DNA of 64,000 bases, taken from positions 218,501 to 282,500 of the forward strand of contig JAVKOQ010000036.1 in assembly GCA_031835245.1 (NCBI GenBank), in the 5' to 3' direction. Below the pieces are notes generated by a model, which saw only the letters and a list, made by a program, of their open reading frames with translations, searched no databases and was not told the DNA's origin. Positions within the stretch are counted from its first letter, which is position 1. Every line of letters starts with the position of its first letter. Shown piece by piece: positions 45,186 to 56,332 of this stretch. This stretch comes from Balamuthia mandrillaris. Lineage: Eukaryota > Discosea > Longamoebia > Balamuthiidae. The translations under genes and the position numbers were made by a program.

Positions 45186-47639
45186 ATGCAGCACAACAAC
45201 AACAACGAGCGATGTTTTAGCACCATCGAGGAGGCCTTGGAGGCCATACGGCAGGGAAAGATGGTGATCGTCATGGACGATGAAGACCGTGAAAATGAGG
45301 GAGATCTCATCATGGCCGCTGAACTCGCTACTCCGGAGAAGGTACTGCTACTCGCATGATATGTTGTTGTATTTTTGTTGTTGTTTAACGGTTGTTGTCT
45401 CTTTTCTTCGTTCTTCGTAGGTTGCGTTTATCATTCGCCATACCACGGGCATCTTGTGCACGTCATTGACTCAGGAGAGAGCGGAGCGATTGGGCCTTCC
45501 TCCAATGGTCAATAACAACCAAGACCCCAAGAAAACCGCTTTTACTGTCACTTGCGACCATGTCGACACTTCGTACGCGTCCTTCTCCCTCCTGCTCTCC
45601 GATGCTATTATCTTCTTCTGTGATGACACTTGTTTTCTCTCTTCTCTGCAAACACAGAACGGGAGTGTCGGCTACTGATAGATCACTCACGATAATGCGG
45701 ATGGCAGTGGAGGAGGCCACCGCGGAGGAGTTCTCTCGACCGGGTCACATTTTCCCACTGGTGGCACGACCGGGAGGCGTGTTGGAGCGTCGTGGCCACA
45801 CGGAAGCCTCCATGGATCTTTGCAAATACGCTGGCATGGCGCCAGTGGGCCTTCTCTCGGAGATAGCTAAAGACGATGGCACCATGGCTCGTCTGGACGA
45901 CTGTGTTGAGTTTGCTAGACAGCACGGCCTTTTGTTGGTGACGATCGAAGATCTAGTGGCGTGGAGGTTGGCTCATGGACACCTGCCACCATCTTCTTCT
46001 GATGTTGTCGAAGAAACAGAACAACAGTGCAAGGTGAAGATGTTGTCTCAATGCATCATTCCGTTGGAAAGAGAAGGACAGTTTCTTGGCAACTGGTTGA
46101 TGCGCTGCTATCAAAGCCACGACGGGGAGTGCCACGTTGCTTTGATTAAGCTAGAAAAGACGGTGACCAGCACCGCCGATAAAGCGTTGGAGGATGAACT
46201 GGCCAAGTTGTCCGAACGTTCACGGAGCGAACCCATCCTCACTCGTGTTCACTCCGAGTGCTTCACTGGAGATGTTTTGGGCAGCAGGCGCTGCGATTGT
46301 GGCGATCAACTAAGCAATGCCCTTTTGCAGATTCACCTTCGTGGTTATGGTATTGTCATTTATGTGGTGGGACATGAAGGTAAGATGTGGCTTGTTGCTT
46401 CCTTTCCTTCGAGCTTTTTCTTTCATTGTTCTGTGAAAGTGGCACGTTTCTAAACATTGTGGAAAAAAAAAAAAAGGAAGAGGAATAGGTCTAGTGAATA
46501 AAATCAAAGCATATGACCAAATGCAACGCAGCAAGGATACTATCGACACTTATGCAGCCAACGAGCTTTTGGGCTTTCCCGCAGGTTTGATGCAACTTCC
46601 GTTCAATGTTAATGTTGATGTCACTCATTTATTCATCTCCTTTTGTTCTTATCCTACCTTCGATGCGTAGATATGCGAAGCTATGAAGAACCGTTGAGCA
46701 TTTTGAAGGATCTCAAGATAGAGGCAGTAGAGTTACTCACTAACAACGCACAAAAATACGAGGCCCTTGCCCAAGGCAACAAGTTGCGAGTGGTGATGAG
46801 TCCGTTGCTTTTGGCTCCCAATGAGCACAATGTGGCCTACCTCCGCGCCAAACGAAAGAAGGAGAAAGAGATGTTAAGCTCCTCTCCCCTTCTTCGTCAC
46901 GCTGTTGTGAAGAGTACAGCGGATGAATCCTCTTCTTCTTCCATCAACAACGAAGAAAAGAATGAGAGCTCCGCAATGTTAGGAAGCCAAGAAATACCTC
47001 TGCTGTTGCCATCGTCCTCCAGCGTTGCCCGCTTGCGGATAGGCATCATTCGCACCCGGTGGAACGAGCTACTAGTGGACTCGCTGTACCAAAAGTGTAA
47101 GGACGAACTTTTTCATGCCAACGTGAACTTGGCCAACATCATTGAGAGTCAAGTACCTGGCGCCTTCGAGCTACCTTTCGCTGCTCAGAGATTGGCTCGT
47201 TCAGGATTGGTGGACGCTGTCATTTGCTTTGGAGTGTTGATCAAGGGAGAGACCACTCATTTTGAGTACATCTCTCAGGCAGTGTCTCAAGGCTTGATGA
47301 ATGCGCAGCTTGCTACCGACGTTCCTGTTCTCTATGGCGTGCTCCATTGCTCTACCAAGGAACAAGCTCAAGAGAGGTTCGTTTCAACAAATTCTTTTCT
47401 TCTTTTTCTGTTATTCTAATGCTTCTTTTTTTTTCTTTCTGTCACATAGATGCAACGAGAAAAGCTCACTGCCTATCTCGTTGGCGTTGACTGCAATTCA
47501 CATGGCGGCTCTCAAAGCGGAAGCCCTCCCCTTATTTGCTGCTCCTGCCGAGGGAAAGGGCTCTCATGGGCAACTCTCCTCTCACTCCCTTTCTTCTGTA
47601 TTATCTCGGCCGGTAATCCCTCCCTGCCATCACGCTTAA
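45186..47639 (+). CDS. Trifunctional riboflavin enzyme: DHBP synthase - GTP cyclohydrolase II - lumazine synthase
   Basis: Six exons (45186-45341, 45421-45572, 45658-46379, 46477-46584, 46671-47376, 47450-47639) total 2034 bases, 677 residues, in one frame. RibB part: [16 protein letters not shown] and RPGHIFPL, with the HTEAS..L...AG motif. RibA part: [20 protein letters not shown] with the three zinc cysteines, then [15 protein letters not shown] and LGFPADMRSY. RibH part: [20 protein letters not shown] and [15 protein letters not shown]. Together these make 3,4-dihydroxybutanone phosphate and the pyrimidine, then condense them to lumazine. RibBA fusions are common in plants and bacteria; adding RibH is unusual. 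The RibH C-terminus is extended and Ser-rich. Confidence 0.93.
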
Positions 47640-47747
47640 CCAGTTCTTTTCTCTTTCTTTGTCTTCTGCAACACACATTTAAAGACATCTTCTTGTATAC
47701 AACGAAACTTGTCATGTTATTTTCTAAGGTAACAAACTATTTTTCTT

Positions 47748-48770
47748 CTATTTACACGATTCTTTCTTTTCTTCAGCGAAGCTCTCAACAATCTCCCACG
47801 GCGAATACGAGACTGTCTTCCCATCGTACCAAGTTCTCTTCTCCCTCTTCATAATAACCCCCTTCTCAGAGATGTTGTGGCCAGCCAGCCTCGACGCGCT
47901 TCCACAATTGACTTCCTTCCATCCTACCACTTTGCTGCCGCCACCAAACTCGATAGAGAAGCCGCCAAACCCAATCTTGAAGCCGGAGCTATTCCCAAGA
48001 ACGGGCACCTTCTCCACGATGGGATATTGCTCAAACACCGGCGTGCTTCCCTTTTCTGTGATGACCATCTTAGTCTCCTCCTCCAAGTTCATGTACTCTC
48101 CTGGATCTTGCATTTGCGAAGTGGACATCGGCGAGAGAGAAGCCAGAAAGCCCGCCAACGCCGTTCGCTCGTTGCGCGTGGAGGCATCACTTCCCCCTCC
48201 GCCTTCTTCCGGATGAGCATCGATGAAACAACAAAACGGATTGCAAGCCATTCGTGCCCCAAGACCTTCCACAAACCTACGGACTGCGCCGCAGTACTCC
48301 CTTCTGGCACTTTCTTTGGCAGCGGCGGTGACCTGCTCGCGGTAGGCGCGAGTGAAGATGATGGCAAAGTTGTCCCACATGTTGCCGTGCTTGAACATCG
48401 TGAAGAAGACACGCAGCATCTTCTGTACGTTGCTGTCGAAGCGAGGATTCCAAAAGTTGAGGACCAGGGCCACCATGTCGATCTCCTCCATGCCCTTCAC
48501 CTTCTCCACCATGGCAGTGAAGTGAGCCACGTCCTCGCCCTCCGTGTCGAGGTAGCCAGGCGTGTCGATGACCTCCACATCGAAGGCGCCATCAAAGGTG
48601 CCTGCCTTGCTGATGGTGAGTTTGGTTTCCGAGTGGGCGCCTTCGCTCTCCACGAACTCTTGGCTGCCCAGCACCCAGTTTGCGGTGGCGCTCTTGCCGC
48701 TTCCCGTCAGCCCCACCAGCAACACCTTCTTCTTGGCTCTTCCCGTGGTTCCGCTCCGGGTGTCGTTCAT
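47748..48770 (-). CDS. AIG1/GIMAP-type GTPase
   Basis: Single-exon gene from ATG 48770 to TAG 47748-47750, 340 residues. The G domain has a P-loop GLTGSGKSATANWVLG, a G3 motif DTPGYLDTEG and the conserved-box helix region typical of AIG1 (MVALVLNFWNPRF). The G4 position reads IIFTRAYRE, diverged from the usual TRxD. The C-terminus (FKIGFGGFSIEFGGGSKVVG) is Gly-rich and unlike animal GIMAPs. AIG1 GTPases are abundant in amoebozoa (Entamoeba, Dictyostelium) and are linked to membranes and defence. Upstream in-frame codons lead to a GTG, so 48770 is the first ATG. It ends 108 bases from the riboflavin gene stop, tail to tail. Confidence 0.88.
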   Translation of the reverse strand: MNDTRSGTTGRAKKKVLLVGLTGSGKSATANWVLGSQEFVESEGAHSETKLTISKAGTFDGAFDVEVIDTPGYLDTEGEDVAHFTAMVEKVKGMEEIDMVALVLNFWNPRFDSNVQKMLRVFFTMFKHGNMWDNFAIIFTRAYREQVTAAAKESARREYCGAVRRFVEGLGARMACNPFCCFIDAHPEEGGGGSDASTRNERTALAGFLASLSPMSTSQMQDPGEYMNLEEETKMVITEKGSTPVFEQYPIVEKVPVLGNSSGFKIGFGGFSIEFGGGSKVVGWKEVNCGSASRLAGHNISEKGVIMKREKRTWYDGKTVSYSPWEIVESFAEEKKESCK

Positions 48771-48963
48771 ATTTGTGTTCTTGTTTGCTTGTTGTTGCAA
48801 GAAACAAAGTGAGGTTCTCACGTTACGTAAGGTCTGTTTTTATGCTTGGATGAAACAAAAGCGACCGTCAACGAACGTCAACGCAACTTTACCCAACCAA
48901 TTACAATCATTCGTTTCGGCCAATAAAAAATCAAATAACAATATTTAGAACGAACAAGAGAAT

Positions 48964-48999
48964 GGCGAGCAGCGGGATTTGAACCGCTGTCCTGATCAA
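48964..48999 (-). other. tRNA 3'-half-like sequence
   Basis: On the minus strand, GCGGTTCAAATCCCGC followed by TGCTCGCCA looks like a T-arm with B-box and acceptor strand plus CCA-like end. No D-arm or anticodon arm is found on its 5' side, where coding sequence of the SET/MYND gene begins. The T-stem also pairs imperfectly with a 7-base loop. It is probably a tRNA remnant or chance. Confidence 0.3.
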
Positions 49000-49013
49000 C
49001 AAAAAAAAAAGGA

Positions 49014-50313
49014 ATGGAAGAGTACTTTGAAGGATGGCCGTTGAAACTTGTTACGACAGAGACAAGCAATGGCGGGGTGGATAGGTATGTGGTGGCTACT
49101 AGGCACATTGCGGCAGGCGAAACCGTTTTCATGGCTCGCCCCTTCGCTGTTGCCATCAAGCTCATCCGCCAAACGTGCGCCCTGTGTCTTCGCTTTCAAT
49201 CTTCTTCTTCAGCACCTTGCCACTTGCCGTATCGTTGTGATGCCTGCGAACAAGCCTACTACTGCTCGCATCAACACCAAGAAGTAGACAGGGCGGCCCA
49301 TCAGCTAGAGTGTGCCCCGCTTCGACGGATCAAAGACAGCGGTTCTTTCCTGACGTCGTCATTACAGGCGGAGCTGAGGATGGTTCTCCGCATCATAAGG
49401 ACACAATGCTTGGAAACGTTTCAGACACAAGAACAAAACCAAGTAACGGAGCACACCGGAGAAGCAGACATGCGGAAGCCACAATATTCGGACGTTCAGT
49501 TACTATGCAGCCACCGGGAAAGCCGCTCCTTGGAACAGGTCTCTTCTTCTGGTTCTTCTCCTCTTTACAAGTTTAAAACTAAACTAATACACTGGCTTCA
49601 GGTGAAGACGTATAGACAAGCCTTAAAAGCACTCGTTGGAGCAAGGGAGGAAGACCTGCCATGGAGCTCACACGACTTGTTCTCACTGCTATGCCAGGAT
49701 ACTTGCAATGGCTTCGGGATAAGAAGCCAAGGCGAAGACGAAGGGGAGCTGTTTGCATACGGACTGTACCCGACTGCCTCCTACTTTAATCACTCATGCT
49801 ACCCCAACATTTGCCATATAAGACAAGACCTTGTCATTCCATCTCTTAGCAAGGAGAGCAACGACTTGGCGGGTGGAGATGGTGCAGACCAGCTAATCGA
49901 GTAAGCTTCTCTTCCATTACAATGGCGAGTGCACATGAACTAATGTTTTTCTGCTGAGAAGGCCTGGATTGAGGTTCATTGCAATACGGCCAATCAACAA
50001 AGGCTCACTAGTTTGCTTAACATACATCGACCCGTCTCGCCCTACTGAGGCCCGTAGAGAAGCCCTGCTATGCACCTACTTCTTTCATTGCAAATGTTCT
50101 AGGTGCGAGCAGCGCTCAACCACACGAAACAACAAACGAAGGAACAAACACAATCAGCCCTCAGCAGCAACACAGTACACAGTAGATAGGTTGCTTTGCA
50201 GGAATTGCAATACCAATGACAAACGGGACAGACCAGGCTTGCTCTATCCCCTCTTATCTGCAAATAGCTTGCGCTGCAATCTATGCAACACTATAAGCCT
50301 GCGCTCCACATAG
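49014..50313 (+). CDS. SET and MYND domain (SMYD-type) protein
   Basis: Two exons (49014-49900, 49962-50313) total 1239 bases, 412 residues. The SET N-part (HIAAGETVFMARPFA) is split by a MYND zinc finger (CALCLRF..CDACEQAYYCSHQHQ..H..EC). The SET core YFNHSCYPNI contains the NHSC motif for S-adenosylmethionine binding, and LRFIAIRPINKGSLVCLTYI ends the fold. The post-SET cysteines (FHCKCSRCEQ) and a further CxxC...CNLC pair follow. SMYD enzymes methylate lysine on histones and other proteins. The family's C-terminal TPR-like region is missing or very short, as the stop follows closely. Shares a 240-bp divergent promoter region with the AIG1 gene. Confidence 0.88.
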
Positions 50314-50347
50314 CATTTCTGGTGTGTGACGAGAGAGAGGAGAAGAA

Positions 50348-50390
<43 letters not shown>

Positions 50391-50780
50391 GGGAGACAGA
50401 GAGAGAGCTTGCGCTGCAACCACCAGTGCACTGCCAATACCAATATAGAGCAAGATAACTGTTTTCCACACTGTGGGCAGAGAAGTGAAGAGAACGATGA
50501 AGAGAAGAGAAGAGAACGATGAAGAGAAGAGAAGAGAAGAAAAAGAGGAGCAAATATGTGTCAAGGCGAATGACGAGCAACAAAAGTTTATTGGCAGCAT
50601 ACATTCCATTCACCCCCTCCCCCCAACCCACCACTTTGCCCTCACCGACGTGGGAGAATGAAGGGTTGTTTGGCGGGAAACATGCTCATTGGCCCAAAAG
50701 ACTAATTCGTTGTTCTTTTTTGTTGTCCTTAGATCTTATGATCTTTGCGCCTCAGGAAGACTGTCACTTTAATTTTATTA
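50314..50780. repeat. Tail-to-tail spacer with GA and GAACGATGAAGA repeats
   Basis: (GA)n at 50331-50408 and two or three GAACGATGAAGAGAA units at 50491-50540. The latter unit also occurs in the AMT intron at about 6400-6480. No gene is seen between the convergent SET/MYND and winged-helix genes. Confidence 0.75.
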
Positions 50781-51913
50781 TCAATTATCTTGTGGAAGCT
50801 CCTCTTCGAAAGCCAAGGCACCTTTACTTGCTGTTTGAATAGCTTCATCCAAATAAGCAATAGCACTATTTCCATTTACTTGCAAATAATTTATCAACTG
50901 AACCAATGGTTGTTGCAGAGGATGTTAGAGATTTTTTTACTCACAATAAACGCATTAAATACAACATACCCTTGTATCAGCAAGTGTCCATTTGTCCTCT
51001 TGCTGTTGTACAGAGTTGGAACACAGCTTGAACATAGGACTACAGCCTTCTCTAGAGGCAAGATGCTTTTTGAGCTTGGGCCAGTCTCGCACGTTAGCAA
51101 GTAGCTTGTCATTGTTTTGAATTTCCTTGATTGTAAGTAAGGAATGGAATAAAAGGCCGCTAAGTAAAAATGAAAACACAAGAATGACAGACTAGCAATG
51201 AGAAACCTTCAATAACTGCTCGACAAGCACAGAAGAAGGGCAACTCCCGTTGTGTTCATTTATGATCTGGATAGCAAGTGCTAATGCAAACGGAAGTATT
51301 AATACGCATGTACCCTTTAGCACAGTAATGTACATGTACCTTGTAAGGATGTAAGTGTGGGTGGCTGCAGTATCTCTTGCTCTGCTTTTTGAATGCATAA
51401 CCGAGCAAGAGATTGTTGTGTAAGTCTCCAGCATCCAGGCTTGCTAGGGTCCTTCTCAAAAGTTGGTCCACTGGGATAAGCACGAGTGAGAGTCGTGTTG
51501 ATGGATCGTTTGGGATCTGCAGTGTAGGGCGAACCATCCTTCTTACGGAGAGTACCCCATTTCTGGGTGCATTCATCGAGGATGGTATTAAAAGAAGCAG
51601 AACCCCCATGGTTGGAAATGACTTCGATGATGAGCTTTTGCACTGATGAAAAGTCCTTTGTTTCTCCAACAGCCGCATGGTTGTTAGCATTTTGCTCTTC
51701 TGTGGATAGTGTCTCAAATGTCGTAGTTGGTGGAGCCTGCATTGTGATGGGGTTTGATGATGTTTCGTTCTCCAACTTAATCCGTTTCTGCTGTGGTAGA
51801 ATGTTGTGGTCCACTTCCATTGTCCGCTTTCTTTTTTCAAGGCTTTCAAGCTTGGTTCGTGGGAGCAAAACGTTAGTAACGTTTGAACGCATCATTTAAA
51901 CAAGCAAAGAGGA

Positions 51914-51959
<46 letters not shown>

Positions 51960-54680
51960 ATACCACTTTAGGTACTACGCCCCATTTATGAAAACCATCG
52001 ACTCGGTCTTTTTTCACAAAAATAGGAGAGGCGTTCGTGCAGTACTTGCTGATGCAGGATTGTATGGCCCGCTTGCAATCTTTGCTATAGGGCATGCCGT
52101 CCTTCCGTCGGGCATCATCCCAACGCTTTGAAATATGTTCATAAATTTGGTTAATTGTAGCGGCACCATCGTATTCGCTTATAGCTACCACTATCATCTC
52201 TGTGAATGAAATGTAAAATAAATGCAAAAGTCCAGCAGATTGCAAAACACTAGTTTGAGAATAAAAACCTTGCAACGTGCTGAGTTCGCCATCAGCATGC
52301 TTTTTCTTCTTGGATTTAGTACCACGAGGTTTGCCTTCTTTTTTCTGGTCGTGGTTGAACCGCTTTGAAGGAACTGGCGTGTTCTTTTCAATTTCAACCT
52401 GTATTTTTACAGTCCATACAACATAATAAAAATAAGAGGATGTAGCGACAACAATAAACTAATAAATGAACGTTAGCCAGTTATTTACCACAGCCAAAGA
52501 ACCAGTACTACTGCTTGCAAACATGGGATTTCCTTCGCCAAGTCTCCAATAGCAAGCAGAAATAGCAGAGGAGTCTTTCTGCAATGTTTCATGGTGTTGT
52601 AAACAAGCGGGTTGTTATTGCTTCTGCCAACTTGAGTTATAAGACACAAGTAAGAGCAAGAGTTACCACAAATAAGGGACGGCCTTCTGATGTGCGGTCT
52701 TTGGCTAAAGAAGAGGTAACCACTTTCTTTACATTGACAGTGCGTGGCAGCTCATCAGCTGCTTTGATATCGTACCAATTTTTACTGATTGTGTCAACAA
52801 TGATATCCACATGGCACGAACCACCTGCTTGCTTTATGGCCTGCGAGATTGCATCTGGGCAATAGTGTTTTTTTTTTTTGTTGAGAAAAAGGAATAAAAC
52901 AAAGATGGTGATAATGGTATCAATGAAGAAGATGTCAGAATGAGCGCAGAAAGGGAAAAGGCATACTCTGAAGAGCGTTTAATGTATGATCGCTGTTCTT
53001 GGCTCCAACATTAAGAACAGGACTACTAGAAGAGCGAGTCAGAGGCCGTGTTTCCTTCAGCACGGAGTAAAGTGCATTGGTTGAACTGGACAGCTTCAGG
53101 CGACGCTGTGAGGTGTCCTCCCCATTTATTAATTGTTTCTCCTTTTTCTGGTGGTGCGAAGACATGACAACACACATTGAGAAAGGCTTCTCATATGAAA
53201 AGGAGAAATTATAATAATACCTGTTGTGCCCGAGCTTCTTCCAAGGTTTCACACAATGTCCAACAGCCCTTGTGACTGGGATCCTTCTGCTCGGATTGAT
53301 GACGGGGAAGATGAAAGAAAAATACTTGCATGATTAGCGCATTATAAGGAGGCAGTCAGGGACAAGGGAAGACCACAAACCTTGAACAAAGCTATGCCGT
53401 TGGGGTTCGTCCGAAGATTAGCCCTCACTGCTCGTCTGGGTGGAGAAAAACTTTTTAGGACCAAAATAAAAAAGCGGATTTTAAAAAAAAGTATCGTACG
53501 AGGAACAGGTATTGTAGTGTTCACCATTGCGCCTGCGCAGACTCCTCCATTTCTGCATTTACAAACACAAAACAGTTTAGTGACGGCAGCAAGAACAATA
53601 ATAACAATACGGAGAGAAGCGAACCTTGGACACATATTTATTGATGTCTTCTGTAGCGCAATAACCACTGCTGTTGGTCACGAATTGGATCGCTTCAGTT
53701 ATGCATCCTATCCATAGGTCCATAGCTAATGAGTTAACTTCCAAGAACGAAGAAACAACAAAAATGAACAACGCACGCTGTAAGTCGGATAGCGGGGGAA
53801 CTTCGGAGTTACGTTCCAACGGGTGCACCCCGAAGGACGAATTCTGCTCTCCCTCTTCTTCCTCCTCACTTTCTTCTTCCAGCATCCTGTCTTCATCCTC
53901 CTCGTCTTCGTGTTCACCATCATCTGCGTCACTGCCTTGGAGCGAGTCACGCCCCTCGTTGTCAGCGGCATCCACTCCGCTATCCTCCTCTTCCTCTTCT
54001 TCCTCGGAAGCTTCCAGCTGCTCAAGCTTAAGTTGGCCCGTCGTGGGCAGCGAGTTTCGCTTGTAGCCTCCTGGGGGAGCGTTCTTTTCGTCAGCGTCGT
54101 CACCGTCCTGCGGAGATCTGATAGTGGGGATGGTACAGCCCTTCCTGTTCCTTCCTCGCCTGTTGTTTGTGGGAGGTGAGCTACTCCGGAGAGAAGATGC
54201 GTCCGCCAACGCATAAAAGCTTTCCTCAGAAAGGGCCACCGCCTTCTTGTCGTTGGTGCTGTCATTGTTTTGTTGGGAGCGCAGTCGTCGACTGCGTCTG
54301 CTGCCGCGTGGAAAGGAGGAAGTAGAACCAGTGTTGGCAGCAGAGAGAGTGGAAGTGGCAGTGGTAGCAGCAGCGCCTTGTGCCATCACCTCCCTCCAAA
54401 GGTCAGCACCGCCAGACAAAGCCTTGCGACGGAGATCTTCCCCTGCAAAGGCACCAAAATGGAAGACATGATAGGAGGCCAAGAGGGAGCTGCGCTCGTC
54501 CAAAGCCGCCTCACCCCGCTGAGCCTGCTCGTAGTGGAGCTGCTCAAGCCGAGGCGTGCTGCTGCTGTTGTTGGCAGCTGAATTGCAACTATCAGAGTGA
54601 CGCAGCTGAGGTTCAGCGTGCTGGTCCGCCTTCCATAGACCGGAGATGCTTCTAGTGGGAGTTGACTTGTGTCGTACCAT
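50781..54680 (-). CDS. Protein with five forkhead-like winged-helix modules
   Basis: About 13 exons from ATG 54680 to TGA 50781-50783. The N-terminal 300 residues are disordered and Glu-rich with a basic patch (RGSRRSRRLRSQ). Then come five similar modules of about 75 residues: (1) ITEAIQFVTNSSGYCATEDI ... KGCWTL; (2) AISQAIKQAGGSCHVDIIVD ... CYWRL; (3) MIVVAISEYDGAATINQIYE ... HKWGV; (4) QKLIIEVISNHGGSASFNTI ... PGCWRL; (5) LAIQIINEHNGSCPSSVLVE ... KWTL. Shared features are a first helix, a K/RW..LR/ARKDG turn, an R.I...L helix, F.K and a C-terminal W.L strand, as in forkhead or H15 winged helices. Linkers carry basic stretches. Likely a multivalent DNA-binding chromatin protein. Confidence 0.78.
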
Positions 54681-55291
54681 CTTCACCAACTGCCGGTAGT
54701 CTCGCCGTTGCTTCACGTCACACCTTTGGATGCTTCGTGTCACGGTAGTGGGGATGCGTGTGGGGGGTAGCTTGGTGGTCGCTTTTAATAATGCGTGCAA
54801 CCACCACCACCACCACCACAGGCGTCGGGAAGTGAACGGAATATTTTTATTTTTCACATTTTTCGCATTTTTTTCTTCTAAGCCCCAGCCTCCGCTGCCC
54901 TGCCGCGGCCTGCTGTTGCTTGCAGCACCGGCCCCTGTGCCTCCGCGGAGGGGTTGTTCATGTGGTCATTGGTGCACCATCACCTGCCTCCTCGTGCGTT
55001 ACCTACAACCAGGGAGACGAAGAGGTGGAAGGACCTGTCATCACTGACTAACCTCGTTTGCTCACCACCACCTTCCAACAACAAAGGAATGTGAGGGCCA
55101 GAAGCAAGAAGGGGTGAGGATTCGTGTTGGTTTTTGCGGGTAGCCCTACCAGCCCGGGACAGCATGGGGATAGTGGACAGGAGGGCAACCTGGCCCATTC
55201 AACTTTTTTTTAAAGTTCACCGAACACACATACTAACGGCTTTACGAAACGAGAAGGAAGGGAAAAGAACTTTAAGCAAAACTTCTCCTTA
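54681..55291. other. Divergent promoter region
   Basis: About 610 bases between the winged-helix and phosphatase genes. A (CCA)n run occurs at about 54800-54821. No gene recognised. Confidence 0.4.
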
Positions 55292-55964
55292 ATGAAACAA
55301 CGGTCACAACCGCCAGTGTCAACTACAAAGGAAGCAGCAAAGCAAGATTTGTTGGTGTGTGGGAGGTTTCCTCAGCTTCCAATATGTGGATGCACTATTC
55401 CTTGCCGCATCGCTCTGAGGGAGGTGCAGCTGCAACAGGTGGTGGAGGGAGTCTTCGTAGGCCCCATACAGGCAGCCTTCAAGACGGCGGAGCTGAAGGA
55501 GGCAGGCGTGACCCACATTGTGGACGTATCGGGCCAACCTTACCACAAAAAGACGGACTTGTTTAGTTTCCTCTCCATCGAGGTGCCAGACCAGCCAGAC
55601 GCTGATATCAGCTCCCATTTTGAACGGACCCGAAGTTTCATCGATGAGGCGTTAGCCTCAGGAGGGGCTGTCTTGGTCCACTGCAGCGGTACGTGTTGTT
55701 GTCCTGTCTCTCCATTATTTCGTAACACCTGCTGATGAATATTTTGTGTGGAGTGCAGCGGGCGTGTCGCGTTCTGCCACCATCGTGATAGCATGGCTGA
55801 TGGCCAGCCAGCGCCTGACCTTTCAGGAGGCCTTCGTGCGTACCAAGCAGGCTCGAAACAGGATCGACCCCAACCCTGGTTTCCTTCGCCAACTGCAGCG
55901 GTTCGAGAGGGAACTTAATCTGCAAAAAGCAGAGACCACCGACGGTTTCTTGGCGCCGCCTTAG
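55292..55964 (+). CDS. Dual-specificity protein phosphatase
   Basis: Two exons (55292-55688, 55759-55964) total 603 bases, 200 residues. The catalytic loop HCSAGVSRSAT is formed across the intron (HCS|AGVSRSAT), giving the C-x5-R signature with the general-acid aspartate expected in VPDQPDADISSHFE. An AYL-like segment reads VIAWLMASQRLTFQEAF. Compact DUSPs of this type dephosphorylate Ser/Thr and Tyr, often on MAP kinases. No docking domain precedes it. It sits between a putative chromatin protein and a kinase gene. Confidence 0.92.
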
Positions 55965-56332
55965 TTCGAACCTAAAAACAAGAAGAATGGCAACAGTTCA
56001 TTGCTCTCTCACTGGCATAATTTGCTTTTCCCCCTTGGCTTTAACCACCAAAATAATCCAGGCCAAACCAAGAATCGAACCGAAGGCCTTGTCCTTGTCC
56101 GCAAAAATGCCAAAAGAAGGAAATCATTATTATTATTTTTATTATGCAAAACAAAAGAAGTGGAGAAGAAGCAGAAGAGGAGAAAAAAAAGACAGCATAA
56201 ATAAAAAAAAAGGTAGTTTGTTGGTAGTCGTGTGCCGAGTTTTTCTTGTGCCGTTTATTGTTGCGGCTAAACTGTTTTTGGCGGCTAAAGTTAAATACGT
56301 CGGGTGCGCGGTAATAAGCTCAGGATCGTACT
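55965..56332. other. Intergenic; no gene seen
   Basis: About 370 bases, A-rich in the middle (56125-56215). It separates the phosphatase and kinase genes and probably holds the kinase promoter. Confidence 0.4.

Noticed and set aside
47877-48812. 311-codon plus-strand frame over the AIG1 gene
   Set aside because: Shadow of the clear GTPase frame on the minus strand.
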